Shown one piece after another: positions 1 to 8,708 of a DNA stretch of 64,000 nucleotides (within the stretch, counting starts at the first letter, position 1; every line of letters starts with the position of its first letter). Location of the stretch: NCBI RefSeq assembly GCF_027286305.1, contig NZ_CP114599.1:2356001-2420000 (forward strand). The letters are read 5' to 3'. This DNA comes from Phenylobacterium sp. NIBR 498073 (lineage in GTDB: Bacteria > Pseudomonadota > Alphaproteobacteria > Caulobacterales > Caulobacteraceae). The notes beneath the pieces were generated by a model. The model saw only the letters and a program-made list of their open reading frames with translations, was not told the origin of the DNA and did no database searches. Both the position numbers and the translations under genes were made by a program.

Positions 1-351
1 TCGCAGATCGGCGGGGCGGTCTACTCGACCACCAAGCACGCGGCGGTCGGCTTCGCCGAGTCGCTGGCCATCACCCACGGCGACCAGGGCATCAAGGTCT
101 CGATTCTGTGCCCGCAGGGCGTGGACACGGCGATGCTGCGCCAGGGGGATTCTGCCTCGCAGCCACAGAACCTCGACGGGGTGCTGACCCCGGACGACGT
201 CGCTGAGAGCGTGGTTCAGGGGCTGGCTGCCGAGAGCTTCCTGATCCTGCCGCATCCGGTCGTGCTGACCTACATGCAGCGCAAGACGGCCGACTACGAC
301 CGCTGGATCGGCGGCATGCGGCGGCTGCGGGCCAAGATGTTCGGCGGCTAG
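1..351 (+). CDS. SDR family oxidoreductase, C-terminal part (cut by window edge)
   Basis: The reading frame is open from base 1 and ends at TAG 349-351, giving the last 116 residues of a short-chain dehydrogenase. The catalytic block Y-S-T-T-K is seen at residues 9-13 of the fragment, followed by the typical CPQGV/T segment after the sixth strand. The N-terminal NAD(P)-binding half lies outside the window, so neither substrate nor cofactor can be assigned. It converges with rsmA and the two stop codons overlap by four bases. Certain as an SDR, unspecific as to function. Confidence 0.8.
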   Translation, partial: SQIGGAVYSTTKHAAVGFAESLAITHGDQGIKVSILCPQGVDTAMLRQGDSASQPQNLDGVLTPDDVAESVVQGLAAESFLILPHPVVLTYMQRKTADYDRWIGGMRRLRAKMFGG

Positions 352-1172
352 GTTGCGATCAGCGCGTCGGCGAGCGCCAGGAAGCCCGGGATGTCGATCG
401 TTTCGGCGCGGGCTTCCGGCGCGATGCCGGCCGCCTCGCAGAGTTCGGCTCCGCCGAGAACCTTGAGACTGGAGCGCAGCATCTTGCGGCGCTGGCCGAA
501 GGCCGCGGCGGTGACCCGCTGGAGCGCGTCGAGGCGCTCGCTCGCCGGGCGGTCGGCGCGCGGCGTCAGGCGGGCGACCGCCGAGGCGACCTTGGGCGGC
601 GGAGTGAAGGCGCGGGCCGGCACGTCCATGACCACCGCGGTATGGCTGGTCGCCTGGGCGATGACCGAGAGCCGGCCATAGGCCTCAGAGCCGGGCTCGG
701 CGGCGACCCGGTCGGCGACTTCCTTTTGGAACATCAAAGTCATCGAGGCGGGCGTGAAGGCGCCTGTCAGCCATTTGATCAGCAGCGGCGTGCCGACGTT
801 GTAGGGCAGGTTGGAGACGATGTGGGCGGGTGCGCCGGCGGCGACCGCGGCCTCATCGGTCTTGAGCGCGTCTTCCAGCCGGACGGTGAGCGCTCCGCCG
901 GAGGCGACTGAGAGTTCCTCAAGCAGCGGAGCGAAGCGGGGGTCGGCCTCGACGGCGGTGACCCTGGCCCCGGTCTCGAGCAGGGCGCGGGTCAGGCCGC
1001 CAGGGCCCGGGCCGATCTCGATGACATGGTCCCCGGCGCCGACCTCGGCCAGGCGGGCGATCTTCCGCGTGATGTTGAGGTCGAGCAGGAAGTGCTGCCC
1101 GAAGCTCTTCTTGGCCAGAAGATCGTGCTCGGCGAGGGTTTCACGCAGGGGCGGGAGCTGGTCGAGGGTCAT
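348..1172 (-). CDS. rsmA: 16S rRNA (adenine1518/1519-N6)-dimethyltransferase RsmA/KsgA
   Basis: This 274-residue protein dimethylates two adjacent adenines in helix 45 of 16S rRNA, a late 30S assembly step. The N-terminus carries the family signature K-S-F-G-Q-H-F-L (about residues 22-29), then the SAM-binding loop [10 protein letters not shown] and the catalytic-site motif S-N-L-P-Y-N. Length is normal for the family. In many proteobacteria this gene sits directly beside pdxA; here the next pdxA is about 6.5 kb away, with several genes between. Confidence 0.95.
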   Translation of the reverse strand: MTLDQLPPLRETLAEHDLLAKKSFGQHFLLDLNITRKIARLAEVGAGDHVIEIGPGPGGLTRALLETGARVTAVEADPRFAPLLEELSVASGGALTVRLEDALKTDEAAVAAGAPAHIVSNLPYNVGTPLLIKWLTGAFTPASMTLMFQKEVADRVAAEPGSEAYGRLSVIAQATSHTAVVMDVPARAFTPPPKVASAVARLTPRADRPASERLDALQRVTAAAFGQRRKMLRSSLKVLGGAELCEAAGIAPEARAETIDIPGFLALADALIAT

Positions 1173-1297
1173 CGCAGCCGCAATAGCAGGCGCCGGGCGC
1201 GAAGGGCAGAGGGGCGGCCTCGTTCGAACGGGGGAAGCGGCGCCCGCCGCGGAATCGCTAGCGTGCGTGCAAGCAGTTGGAGCAGGGACACGCGACG

Positions 1298-1741
1298 ATG
1301 GGACTGGCGTTCGTGGGGGGCGAGGCGGGGGCGACGGAGATCTCGCCGAACGGGCGCGGGCCGTGGCCTGTGGCGGCGGGAGCGTGCGTCTGTCAGGCGT
1401 GCGGCTACGAGACGGGGCTGTGGGTCGCCGACCGGACCGGCCACGTGCGAGTGGCGATCAGCCAGATCCAGCGAATCGAGGCGGCCAAGGACTATGCGAT
1501 CATCCACGCCGCCGGGCGCCGGCACATCCTGCGCATCACGATGAGCGAGCTCGAGGCGCGGCTGGATCCATCCCGGCTGATGAGGGTTCGGCGCTCGGCC
1601 TTCGTACGGCTGGACGCCGTGCGGCGGGTGACGCGGGCCGGGCGCAGCCCGATGCAGCTGTATCTCGAGGACGGCGCGCTCGTCGATGTAGGGCCGACCT
1701 ACGCCAAGGCGGTGATGCGGGCGCTGCGGCTGACGGGCTAG
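1298..1741 (+). CDS. LytTR-domain DNA-binding protein
   Basis: A 147-residue protein whose second half (about residues 55-147) is a LytTR DNA-binding domain: I-x-R-I-E-A-A-K-D-Y-x-I-I-H, the L-E-A-R-L segment, R-V-R-R-S-A-F-V and the terminal V-D-V-G-x-T-Y. The first 50 residues have no receiver or membrane domain that I recognise, but do contain C-V-C-Q-A-C, a possible metal or redox site. The ATG at 1298 is preceded by GGAGCAGGGA, so I prefer it over the TTG at 1277. It is divergent from rsmA and converges on the next gene with a 4-base overlap. Target genes are unknown. Confidence 0.75.
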   Translation: MGLAFVGGEAGATEISPNGRGPWPVAAGACVCQACGYETGLWVADRTGHVRVAISQIQRIEAAKDYAIIHAAGRRHILRITMSELEARLDPSRLMRVRRSAFVRLDAVRRVTRAGRSPMQLYLEDGALVDVGPTYAKAVMRALRLTG

Positions 1742-2547
1742 GGGCGTTTCGGCGTCAAGGCGTGAAGTCGCTGATAGAGGGCGTTCGCCGCCTCGTCCTT
1801 CGGGGCGATGGCCCAGGCCTGGGCGGCGCAGGCGAAGGCGCGTTCCAGGTGCTCGGCGTTGCGGCGCTGGGCCTCGAAGAGATCGGCGTGCGCGGCGCCT
1901 TCCATGAGCGCGACGATCGCCCGTTGGCGCTCGTCCAAGGGTTGGCGGGCGAAGCGCAGGTCGGCCAGGGTGGCCAGCGAACCGCGCGGGTCCTTGGCCT
2001 CACGTTGGAACCGGGCGAGATGGACGGCGATGTCGCCCTGCGGCCAGGCGCCGGCCGCGATGGCGGCGTCACGCCAGCCGCCGGCGATGGCGACCCCCGC
2101 GCTCCAGGCTCCGCAGCGTTTCAGCGCCTTGGCGCGGACATGGCGGACGTCCCGGTCCGGCGTCTCGCCGGCGCGGTGGGCGCGGACCGCCTCCAGGATG
2201 ACGAACAGATCCTCGCGCGAGGCCGGGCGCTGCGGAACCAGGTCGCGGATCTCGTCGAAGGCGGCGTTCTCCTCACGCTGGCTGGGCGGGGTCGCCGCCT
2301 CGACCGCCGCCCGCAGTAGCGCGCTGGGCGCCACGACGCCGTCGGCGAGCCTGGCGAACGGGATCGCGCGCGGCCCGCTGGCCGATGCATAGGTGATCCG
2401 ACGGCGCGGAAGATCGACCGCCGTTATCGCGAGCAGGTCCTCGCAGTCGCCGTCGTCAAAGCCGCAGCCGACCAGCAGATCGACCGCGGTCTCGGGACTC
2501 TCGAGCCAGCGGACGATGTCGGCGCCGGCGATGTCCGCGTCCCCCAT
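1738..2547 (-). CDS. Conserved hypothetical protein, mostly helical
   Basis: A 269-residue soluble protein I cannot assign to a family. The N-terminal half mixes short strands and acidic stretches; the C-terminal half is alanine- and arginine-rich and helical, ending in a segment resembling a tetratricopeptide-type helical repeat (about residues 215-262). The ATG at 2547 has AGGAGA five bases upstream and is better than the in-frame ATGs at 2625, 2580 and 2565. No signal peptide or transmembrane segment is visible. It is divergent from the FliK-like gene, with about 107 bases between the two starts. Confidence 0.6.
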   Translation of the reverse strand: MGDADIAGADIVRWLESPETAVDLLVGCGFDDGDCEDLLAITAVDLPRRRITYASASGPRAIPFARLADGVVAPSALLRAAVEAATPPSQREENAAFDEIRDLVPQRPASREDLFVILEAVRAHRAGETPDRDVRHVRAKALKRCGAWSAGVAIAGGWRDAAIAAGAWPQGDIAVHLARFQREAKDPRGSLATLADLRFARQPLDERQRAIVALMEGAAHADLFEAQRRNAEHLERAFACAAQAWAIAPKDEAANALYQRLHALTPKRP

Positions 2548-2654
2548 TGGAATCTCCTGGTTCATCGATCGACTGGCCATAGGTCGGGCGATCTTAAGCC
2601 GAGCTTCACTCCCGGCCGGTAACATGTCGGCAACTATTGGCAGGTGAGTGACCC

Positions 2655-3692
2655 GTGTCGATCACGCCGATCCAAGGTCCGCTGGCGCCCCAGGTGGTGA
2701 TTCCGGTGACGCCGGTGCGGCCGGTGATTCCGGTGACGCCCCCGGCTGCGCCTTCCATCGACATCGATCCTGGCCAGGTGCAATCGCAGATTCTGGCCCA
2801 GACCGCGCAGCAGGCGGCGGCGCGCCAGGGCGGGTTGGCCCCTTTGATGGCGGACCTGACCCAGGCGGCGCGCAATCCGGCGCTTCCCGGCCCCGTCCGT
2901 TCGGCTGCGGCGCAGGTGCTGGCTCAGGCGACCCCGTTCGACGCAAGGATCGGCGGCGCGGACGTCGCCAAGGCGCTGTCGCAGTCCGGTCTGTTCCTGG
3001 AAGCCAGGCTGGCCGTGGCGCCGCAGGTTTCGCCGGTGGGCCAGGACATGAAGGCCGGGCTGCTGGTGCTGCGACAGGCGCTGGGAGCCTGGCTCGCGGG
3101 CGCGCCGCGGGCGCCGGACGCCAGAGCCCCTGCGCGCACCCCGCCGCCGCCCTATCGCGCGGGCGGGCCGCGGGCCCAGCCGGCCGCTGCGCCCAGCCTG
3201 CCGGCGGACGCGGCGCCCAGCCAGATCGGCCAGCGGTTGCTGGCCGAGACCGAGAGCGCGGTAGCCCGCCAGGAACTGCTGCAGATCGCCTCGCTGCCGG
3301 CCGGCGAGGAGCACCCGGTCGAGGCGCAAGTGACCCGCTGGATGTTCGAGATGCCGTTCACGACCCCGCAGGGCGCGGCGGTTGCGCAGTTCGAGATCAG
3401 CCGCGACGGCCGCGGCAAGGGTGGCGAGGCCCAGCCGACCTGGAGGGCGGCGTTCTCGCTGGACATCGAGCCGCTGGGGCCGATCCACGCGCGGATCTCG
3501 CTGGCCGGCGGCCAGGCGATCGTCGGGCTGTGGGCCGAGCGCGAGAGCGGGCTGGCGCAGCTGGAGGCTGGGCGCGACCTGCTGGGCGCGGCGCTGGCCC
3601 GGGCCGACTTCCGGGCCGAGATCGCCGTCCATGCGGGCGCGCCTCGGCTCGCCGAACCACAGGCCGGCACGCTGGTGGACCAGACGTCATGA
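2655..3692 (+). CDS. FliK-like flagellar hook-length control family protein
   Basis: A 345-residue protein with a Pro/Ala/Gln-rich, disordered N-terminus (about 1-200) and a folded C-terminal domain (about 215-335) with the W-M-F-E-M-P-F, A-Q-F-E-I-S-R-D and I-H-A-R-I-S-L segments typical of the FliK C-terminal (Flg_hook) domain. FliK proteins measure hook length and switch the flagellar export gate through FlhB. The start is GTG at 2655 behind AGGTGAG. Its stop overlaps the start of an FlhB-C-domain gene (ATGA), which strongly supports a flagellar or export role, although no other flagellar gene is in the window. Confidence 0.7.
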   Translation: MSITPIQGPLAPQVVIPVTPVRPVIPVTPPAAPSIDIDPGQVQSQILAQTAQQAAARQGGLAPLMADLTQAARNPALPGPVRSAAAQVLAQATPFDARIGGADVAKALSQSGLFLEARLAVAPQVSPVGQDMKAGLLVLRQALGAWLAGAPRAPDARAPARTPPPPYRAGGPRAQPAAAPSLPADAAPSQIGQRLLAETESAVARQELLQIASLPAGEEHPVEAQVTRWMFEMPFTTPQGAAVAQFEISRDGRGKGGEAQPTWRAAFSLDIEPLGPIHARISLAGGQAIVGLWAERESGLAQLEAGRDLLGAALARADFRAEIAVHAGAPRLAEPQAGTLVDQTS

Positions 3693-3961
3693 GCCAGGAG
3701 CCGCGCAAGACACTGGCGGTGGCGCTGACCTACGACGCCCCGCGCGCGCCGCGGGTGGTGGCCAGCGGCCGCGGCGTGATCGGCCAAAAGATCATCGAGA
3801 CGGCCCAGGCGCATGGCGTGCCGATCCAGCAGAACGCCGTCTTGGCGGAAGCGCTGTCGACCATCGAGCTGGAGACCGAAATCCCCGAGCGGCTCTATGT
3901 GGCGGTCGCCGAGATCCTGGCCTTCGTGCTGCGCACGGCCGAGGAGGGGCAGGCCCGCTGA
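3689..3961 (+). CDS. Stand-alone FlhB C-terminal-domain protein (FlhX-like)
   Basis: A 90-residue protein corresponding to the cytoplasmic FlhB_CC fragment, without the membrane half. The segment A-V-A-L-T-Y-D is the part that in FlhB directly follows the autocleavage motif NPTH, and A-P-R-V-V-A-S-G-R-G, V-P-I-Q-Q-N, L-A-E-A-L and I-P-E-R-L-Y-V-A-V-A-E-I-L match the rest of the fold. NPTH itself is absent, so the protein resembles the already-cleaved product. Such free-standing homologues are known in several flagellated bacteria as FlhX or FhlB. It overlaps the FliK-like gene by four bases. Confidence 0.8.
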   Translation: MSQEPRKTLAVALTYDAPRAPRVVASGRGVIGQKIIETAQAHGVPIQQNAVLAEALSTIELETEIPERLYVAVAEILAFVLRTAEEGQAR

Positions 3962-3981
3962 GGTCGTGCTAAGCGGAGCGC

Positions 3982-4707
3982 ATGCACGCGATCCTCTGCG
4001 CCACCCCCGAAGAGATGGACGCCCTGCGCGGGGTCCTGCACGCCGATCTACAGCCGGAAGTCCACGGACCGACCCGGGTCTGGCGCGCCCGCTATGGCGA
4101 CGAGCCGGTCGTGCTGGCGCAGGCCGGGATCGGCAAGGTCAATGCGGCCGCCGCCGCCACCCTGCTGCTGGCGGGGTTCGGGGCGCGCAGCCTGATCTTC
4201 TCCGGAGTAGCCGGCGGTCTGAATCCGGCGCTGGGGGTCGGCTCTGTGCTGTTGGCCGATCGGCTGGCGGTGCACGACTACGGCATCGTCACGGCCGGCG
4301 CCTTCACGCCGACAGCTTATGGCGTGATTCCGGTCGGCGCCCCGGTGCTGTCTGCGCCCGAGCCGGTCGATGCGGCGGTGCGAGTGGTGCTGGCGCGGCT
4401 GGCCGGGGCGATGGCCGGGCGGCTCGACGCGCGGCTGGGCGGGGTGGTGACCGCCGACTACTTCCTCAACTGCCCGGCGACGCGGGATGAGCTGCATGCG
4501 CGGCCGGGGGCCGACGCCATCGACATGGAATCGGGCGCGGTCGCCGTCGTGGCTCGGGCCTGGAACACTCCGCTCTATGTGATCCGCACGCTGTCGGACC
4601 TGGCGGGCGAGGACAGCCACCTGACCTATGACGAGATGGTCGAGGCTGCCGCGGCGAACTCAGCCGCCTGCGTCGAGGCGCTGCTGGGTCTGCTGGCCGA
4701 GGGCTAG
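3982..4707 (+). CDS. 5'-methylthioadenosine/S-adenosylhomocysteine nucleosidase family protein
   Basis: A 241-residue purine-nucleoside phosphorylase-fold enzyme. The signatures are A-G-I-G-K-V-N-A-A, the S-G-V-A-G-G-L turn and, near the C-terminus, D-M-E-S-G-A-V-A with the catalytic S-D-L of I-R-T-L-S-D-L-A. These fit MTA/SAH nucleosidases, which remove adenine from methylthioadenosine and S-adenosylhomocysteine to recycle methionine and relieve product inhibition of methyltransferases. It lies 20 bases after the FlhB-like gene and converges with the Gre factor with a four-base overlap. A broader nucleosidase specificity cannot be excluded. Confidence 0.85.
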   Translation: MHAILCATPEEMDALRGVLHADLQPEVHGPTRVWRARYGDEPVVLAQAGIGKVNAAAAATLLLAGFGARSLIFSGVAGGLNPALGVGSVLLADRLAVHDYGIVTAGAFTPTAYGVIPVGAPVLSAPEPVDAAVRVVLARLAGAMAGRLDARLGGVVTADYFLNCPATRDELHARPGADAIDMESGAVAVVARAWNTPLYVIRTLSDLAGEDSHLTYDEMVEAAAANSAACVEALLGLLAEG

Positions 4708-5183
4708 GCGACGGCGACCACCTCGACCTCGGCGCCGTTGACGTCGGCCAGGTCGCCGACGGTCTTGCCTAGCAGGGCGCGGGCCAGGGGCGAGATGTAG
4801 GACACCGAGCCGCCGACGGGATCGGCCTCGTCCTCGCCGACGATGGCGTAGGTCTGGCGGCGACCGTCCTCGCGTTCGAAGGTGACGCTGCGCCCGAACT
4901 GAACCGTATCAAGCGAAAGATCCGGCTCGACCAGCTGGGCGCTGGCGCGTCGGGCGCCGTAGTAGCGTAGGTCGCGGGTGGCCCTGGCCATCGCGGTGCG
5001 GTCGGCGTTGACGTCGCCGCTGGCCTGGGCGGCGTTGTAGGCCGCGCGTGCCTTGGCGAGTTCCTCGTCGAGTTGGCTGAGGCCCTTGGCGGTGACCAGG
5101 TTCGGGTGCGGGGAGATCGGACGGTCCGGCAGGTCCGCAGCGGCGGACTCGCTGTCCTCCTCCTTGGTGAAGGCGACGCTCAT
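4704..5183 (-). CDS. GreA/GreB family transcription elongation factor
   Basis: A 159-residue protein with the two Gre domains: an N-terminal coiled coil (about residues 36-80, L-D-E-E-L-A-K-A-R-A-A-Y) and a C-terminal FKBP-like domain ending with S-V-S-Y-I-S-P-L-A-R-A-L-L-G-K-T-V-G-D. Gre factors enter the secondary channel of RNA polymerase and stimulate cleavage of backtracked transcripts. The acidic N-terminal extension (about 1-25) is GreB-like rather than typical GreA. It precedes rsmJ in the reverse direction of reading, with rsmJ ending 12 bases before its start. Confidence 0.85.
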   Translation of the reverse strand: MSVAFTKEEDSESAAADLPDRPISPHPNLVTAKGLSQLDEELAKARAAYNAAQASGDVNADRTAMARATRDLRYYGARRASAQLVEPDLSLDTVQFGRSVTFEREDGRRQTYAIVGEDEADPVGGSVSYISPLARALLGKTVGDLADVNGAEVEVVAVA

Positions 5184-5195
5184 GGGGTCATTATC

Positions 5196-5810
5196 TCAGG
5201 CGGCGGCGGTCATGAAAACGTCGTAGCGCAGGGTCTTGCCGATGATCTGGTGCGACGGCGCGCGCAAGCCCGGCATCGGCGGGCCCTTTCGAGGCCACTT
5301 CAGCACGACGCGCCTGCCGGCGCAGGCCAGGGCGGCCTGCATCAGTTCGAGTTGGTCAGGATCGGTCCCGACGAGGTCGCGCAGCAGGCGCATGTCCTTC
5401 TTCACCAGGGCGCTGGAGGTGCGCTCGGGATGCATGGGGTCAACGACGACCACGTCGGGGCGAAGGGTCGGCAGGATCAGTCGCGCGTCGCCGTGCATCA
5501 GAGTCATGCGGGCGACGACCTCGGCGGTTTTCGGGTCTGCGGCGGCGGCCTCCAGTCCGGCGGCCAGTCGGGCGTGGACGTGCGGCGAGCGTTCGATCAG
5601 CGTCACGTGGGCGCCGAGCGAGGCCAGCAGGAAGGCGTCGCGGCCAAGGCCCGCGGTGGCGTCGACGACGCTGGGCGTGACGCCCTTCACGAAGCCGGCG
5701 GCGCGCGGCAGGTCTTGTCCCCGGCCGCCGCCGAACCGGTGGCGATGGCCGACCGCGCCGCCGACGAAGTCGATGGTCAGCTCGCGGGCGAGGTCGGCCG
5801 GATCGCTCAT
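5196..5810 (-). CDS. rsmJ: 16S rRNA (guanine1516-N2)-methyltransferase RsmJ
   Basis: A 204-residue SAM-dependent methyltransferase. The family marks are G-x-G-R-G-Q-D-L (about 33-40), the SAM site V-D-A-T-A-G-L-G-R-D-A-F-L-L-A, and D-V-V-V-V-D-P-M-H-P-E-R, all characteristic of RsmJ, which methylates G1516 of 16S rRNA. The start at 5810 is chosen because ATG overlaps the stop of the upstream DUF885 gene (TGATG), indicating translational coupling; a start 21 bases upstream would run inside that gene. Length is slightly shorter than the E. coli enzyme. Confidence 0.9.
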   Translation of the reverse strand: MSDPADLARELTIDFVGGAVGHRHRFGGGRGQDLPRAAGFVKGVTPSVVDATAGLGRDAFLLASLGAHVTLIERSPHVHARLAAGLEAAAADPKTAEVVARMTLMHGDARLILPTLRPDVVVVDPMHPERTSSALVKKDMRLLRDLVGTDPDQLELMQAALACAGRRVVLKWPRKGPPMPGLRAPSHQIIGKTLRYDVFMTAAA

Positions 5811-7630
5811 CAGCGTTGGGACACCGTCCACTGGTCGACCACACGTTCCAGCACCGCCAGCGGCAGCGAGCCGCCGAGCAGCACCGCGTCATGGAAGCCC
5901 TTGATGTCGAACTTCGGGCCGAGGGCCGACTTGGCCCGGGTGCGCAGGCGGTCGATCTCCGTATGGCCGATCTTGTAGCCGCAGGCCTGGCCCGGCCAGA
6001 CCACGTAGCGGTCGATCTCGTTTTCGGCTGCGCCCATGGGCAGGCCGACGGTGTCGCGCATGTAGGCGATGGCCTGCTCGCGGCTCCAGCCCTTGCCGTG
6101 GATGCCGGTGTCCAGGACGATCCGGGCGGCGCGGTAGAGGAACGACTGCAGCCAGCCGATGCGGCCGGCCGGATAAGCGTCGTACATCCCCAGCTCGTCG
6201 CCGAGCTGCTCTGCGTAGAGCCCCCAGCCCTCGCCATAGGCGGTGAAGCCGATGTTCTTGAACAGCATCGGAGAGGCGCCGGCCTCCTGGACCAGGGCGC
6301 CGTGGAACAAGTGGCCGGGCACCGCCTCGTGATAGGTGAGGGTGGGCAGCGCCCACTTCGCCCACTCGGTCGTGTCGCGCAGGTTGATGTAGTAGGTGCC
6401 CGGCCGCGAGCCGTCGAGCGAGCCGCTTTCGGCATAGCCGCGCGGGGCGCCGATCTCGATGGCCGGCGGCACGCGGCGGATTTCCATCCCGCCCTTGGGG
6501 ATGGTGTTGAACACCTTCGGCGCGGCGGCTTTCACGGCGGCCATCTGGCGGTTGAGCTCGGCCAGTAGGGCTTCGCGGCCGGCGTCGGTGTTCGGGTAGA
6601 ACTGGGCCGGATCCTTGGCGAAGGCGTCGAGGCGGGCGGCGACCGTGCCCTGGGTCAGGCCCTGGGCCTTCAGCAGCGGGTCGAGGCGGGCGGTGAGGTC
6701 GGCGACCTGCTCCAGGCCGATCTTGTGGGCGGCGTCGGGCGTCAGGTCGGTCGTGGTGTGGAAGCGAAGCGCGTACTCGTAATAGGCAGCCGTGATCTGC
6801 TGGCGTGAGACGGTGGCGTCATGCACGGCGGTGCGGCGCTGGGCGCTCAGCAGCTCGATCTGCTGGCCAAGGGCCTGGGCGACGGGACCGTCGACGATGG
6901 CGGCGGCCTTGGCGCCCCAATCGGTTCCCAGCCCTTTGTCGGCAGCGCGGCGGCCGAGCGAGGCCGCCAGGCCCGAAGTCTCGCCCTTCTGCGCGGCCAG
7001 GGCGTTCATCTGGGCCAGGGCCTTGTCGAGAATGAAGTCCGGGGGCACGAGGCCCTGGGCGGCGTTCTCTTTGGTCCGAGCGGTCTCGTCGTTCATCGCC
7101 TTGGCGAAGTCGTTGAGCCGCGCGAGGTAGGCGTCGGCGTCGGCCTTGGTCTCGATCACATGCTTGGTGTCGAGGGCGTCGGGGACCTTCTGGTAGCAGC
7201 CGGTCAGCTGGCTGAGCACATAGGGAACCGGATAGTCATAGGAGTCGACCCCGACGAAGGCGAAGCGCGCGCCCTCGGCGCAGCGGTCGGCGTACCAGCT
7301 GACGGTGTCGTACTCGGTGACGGCGCGGCCCGAGAGCTGTGAGCGGTCGATCGCCTTCAGCGCCGGGCGGGCGTCGATCAGCGGCTGGAACGAACCCATC
7401 CGACCGGCCTGGGAACGGTCGCCGACCCGGGACTTCAGCGGCGCGCGGGCGTCCTTGTCGAGGCCCAGACCCGAGGCGTTGAGCGGGTCGGCGGCCAGCA
7501 TGCCTTCGAAGATCTGGTCGTAGAGGGCGAGCGCCGGAGCCGGGGCCTCGGCGGTCCTGGCGCGGGCGGGCAGAGCTCCGAGGCTCGCAGCGCTGGCCGT
7601 GGCGGCGAGCAGGTGGCGACGATTGAGCAT
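5810..7630 (-). CDS. DUF885 family secreted metallohydrolase
   Basis: A 606-residue protein. The N-terminus N-R-R-H-L-L-A-A-T-A followed by an Ala-rich stretch and A-R-A looks like a twin-arginine (Tat) signal peptide, so export to the periplasm is likely. The putative zinc site is H-E-A-V-P-G-H at about residues 395-401, within T-Y-H-E-A-V-P-G-H-L-F-H. DUF885 proteins are gluzincin-like hydrolases, mostly uncharacterised, some with peptidase activity. The ATG at 7630 gives a clean signal peptide and has GGGGGAG upstream, unlike the ATG at 7690. It is followed directly by rsmJ. Confidence 0.8.
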   Translation of the reverse strand: MLNRRHLLAATASAASLGALPARARTAEAPAPALALYDQIFEGMLAADPLNASGLGLDKDARAPLKSRVGDRSQAGRMGSFQPLIDARPALKAIDRSQLSGRAVTEYDTVSWYADRCAEGARFAFVGVDSYDYPVPYVLSQLTGCYQKVPDALDTKHVIETKADADAYLARLNDFAKAMNDETARTKENAAQGLVPPDFILDKALAQMNALAAQKGETSGLAASLGRRAADKGLGTDWGAKAAAIVDGPVAQALGQQIELLSAQRRTAVHDATVSRQQITAAYYEYALRFHTTTDLTPDAAHKIGLEQVADLTARLDPLLKAQGLTQGTVAARLDAFAKDPAQFYPNTDAGREALLAELNRQMAAVKAAAPKVFNTIPKGGMEIRRVPPAIEIGAPRGYAESGSLDGSRPGTYYINLRDTTEWAKWALPTLTYHEAVPGHLFHGALVQEAGASPMLFKNIGFTAYGEGWGLYAEQLGDELGMYDAYPAGRIGWLQSFLYRAARIVLDTGIHGKGWSREQAIAYMRDTVGLPMGAAENEIDRYVVWPGQACGYKIGHTEIDRLRTRAKSALGPKFDIKGFHDAVLLGGSLPLAVLERVVDQWTVSQR

Positions 7631-7691
7631 GGATGGAAACTCCCCCGGACAAGAACGGGGCAAGAGGCCACGGGCCGAGGGAGTCGGCAAG

Positions 7692-8708
7692 TCAGGCGGC
7701 GCGGTGGCCTGCGATCTCGGCGGCCATACGGATGGCTGCGATCAGGCTGTCGGGACGGGCGAGGCCGCGTCCGGCGATATCGAACGCCGTGCCGTGATCG
7801 GGCGAGGTGCGAACGATCGGCAGGCCGAGGGTGACGTTCACGCCGCCCCAGAAGTCCAGCATCTTCACCGGGATCAGCGCCTGGTCGTGGTACATGCAGA
7901 CCGCGGCGTCGAAACGGGCGCGGGCGGCCTCGTGGAACAGGCTGTCGGCGGGGGTCGGGCCGCTGGCGGCGACGCCTTGGGCGCGCAGGGCCGCCACTGC
8001 GGGCGCGATGATCTCGACATCCTCGCGGCCGATGGTCCCGTCCTCGCCGGCGTGGGGGTTGAGCCCGGCCACCGCCAGCCGCGGCTCGGCGACGCCGAAG
8101 TCGCGGCGCATGGCCTGGGCGGTGACGAGACCGGCGTTCACGATCGCCTCGACGCTAAGCAGGGCTCCGACCTTGGAGATCGGTTCGTGGACGGTGACCA
8201 GCGTGGTGCGCAGGCCGGGTACGGCCAGCATCATGATCGGGCCCCGCGCGCCGTCATAGGCCGCGCCGGCGGTCAGTTCGCCGAGGAATTCGGTATGACC
8301 CGGAAACCCGAAGCCGGCCGCGTAGAGCGGCGCCTTGGCGATCGGGGCGGTCACGACGCCGCTGACCGCGCCCGACAGGGCCAGCCCGACCGCGGTCTCG
8401 ATCCAGCGGATGATGGCCGGCGCCGCGGTCGGGGACGGCTGACCGGCGATGACCGGGCTGCGCAGCGGAATGTCCAACACCGGCAGAGCCTCGCCGAACA
8501 CCGCGACGGCCTCCTTGGGCGTGGTCACCCGACGGACGGTTCGCATGCTGGCGCCCGACGCCGAAGCCACCGATTGCGCGTCGCCGACCACCATGAAGGC
8601 GGGGCCCTCGCGCCGCAGCTGGTTCCAGGCCTTCACGACGATCTCCGGACCGACCCCGGCGGGGTCGCCCAGGGTCAGGGCGAGCGGCGGCTGGTCGGGC
8701 GGGGTCAC
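7692..8708 (-). CDS. pdxA: 4-hydroxythreonine-4-phosphate dehydrogenase PdxA
   Basis: A 338-residue enzyme of pyridoxal 5'-phosphate synthesis that oxidises 4-phosphohydroxy-L-threonine with NAD. Recognisable blocks are L-T-L-G-D-P-A-G-V-G-P-E-I at the N-terminus, the metal-site region F-P-G-H-T-E-F and C-terminal M-Y-H-D-Q-A-L-I-P-V-K and S-P-D-H-G-T-A-F-D-I. Its start overlaps the stop of the SurA-like gene (ATG 8706-8708 against a stop ending at 8705), so the two are translationally coupled, as in the surA-pdxA order of many proteobacteria. Confidence 0.95.
   Translation of the reverse strand: MTPPDQPPLALTLGDPAGVGPEIVVKAWNQLRREGPAFMVVGDAQSVASASGASMRTVRRVTTPKEAVAVFGEALPVLDIPLRSPVIAGQPSPTAAPAIIRWIETAVGLALSGAVSGVVTAPIAKAPLYAAGFGFPGHTEFLGELTAGAAYDGARGPIMMLAVPGLRTTLVTVHEPISKVGALLSVEAIVNAGLVTAQAMRRDFGVAEPRLAVAGLNPHAGEDGTIGREDVEIIAPAVAALRAQGVAASGPTPADSLFHEAARARFDAAVCMYHDQALIPVKMLDFWGGVNVTLGLPIVRTSPDHGTAFDIAGRGLARPDSLIAAIRMAAEIAGHRAA

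Noticed and set aside
2648-3961. Single 437-codon frame running through the FliK-like gene into the FlhB-like gene
   Set aside because: Only its last 90 codons, the FlhB-like part, look like protein; the upstream part is an arginine/glycine-rich shadow of the FliK-like gene in another frame.
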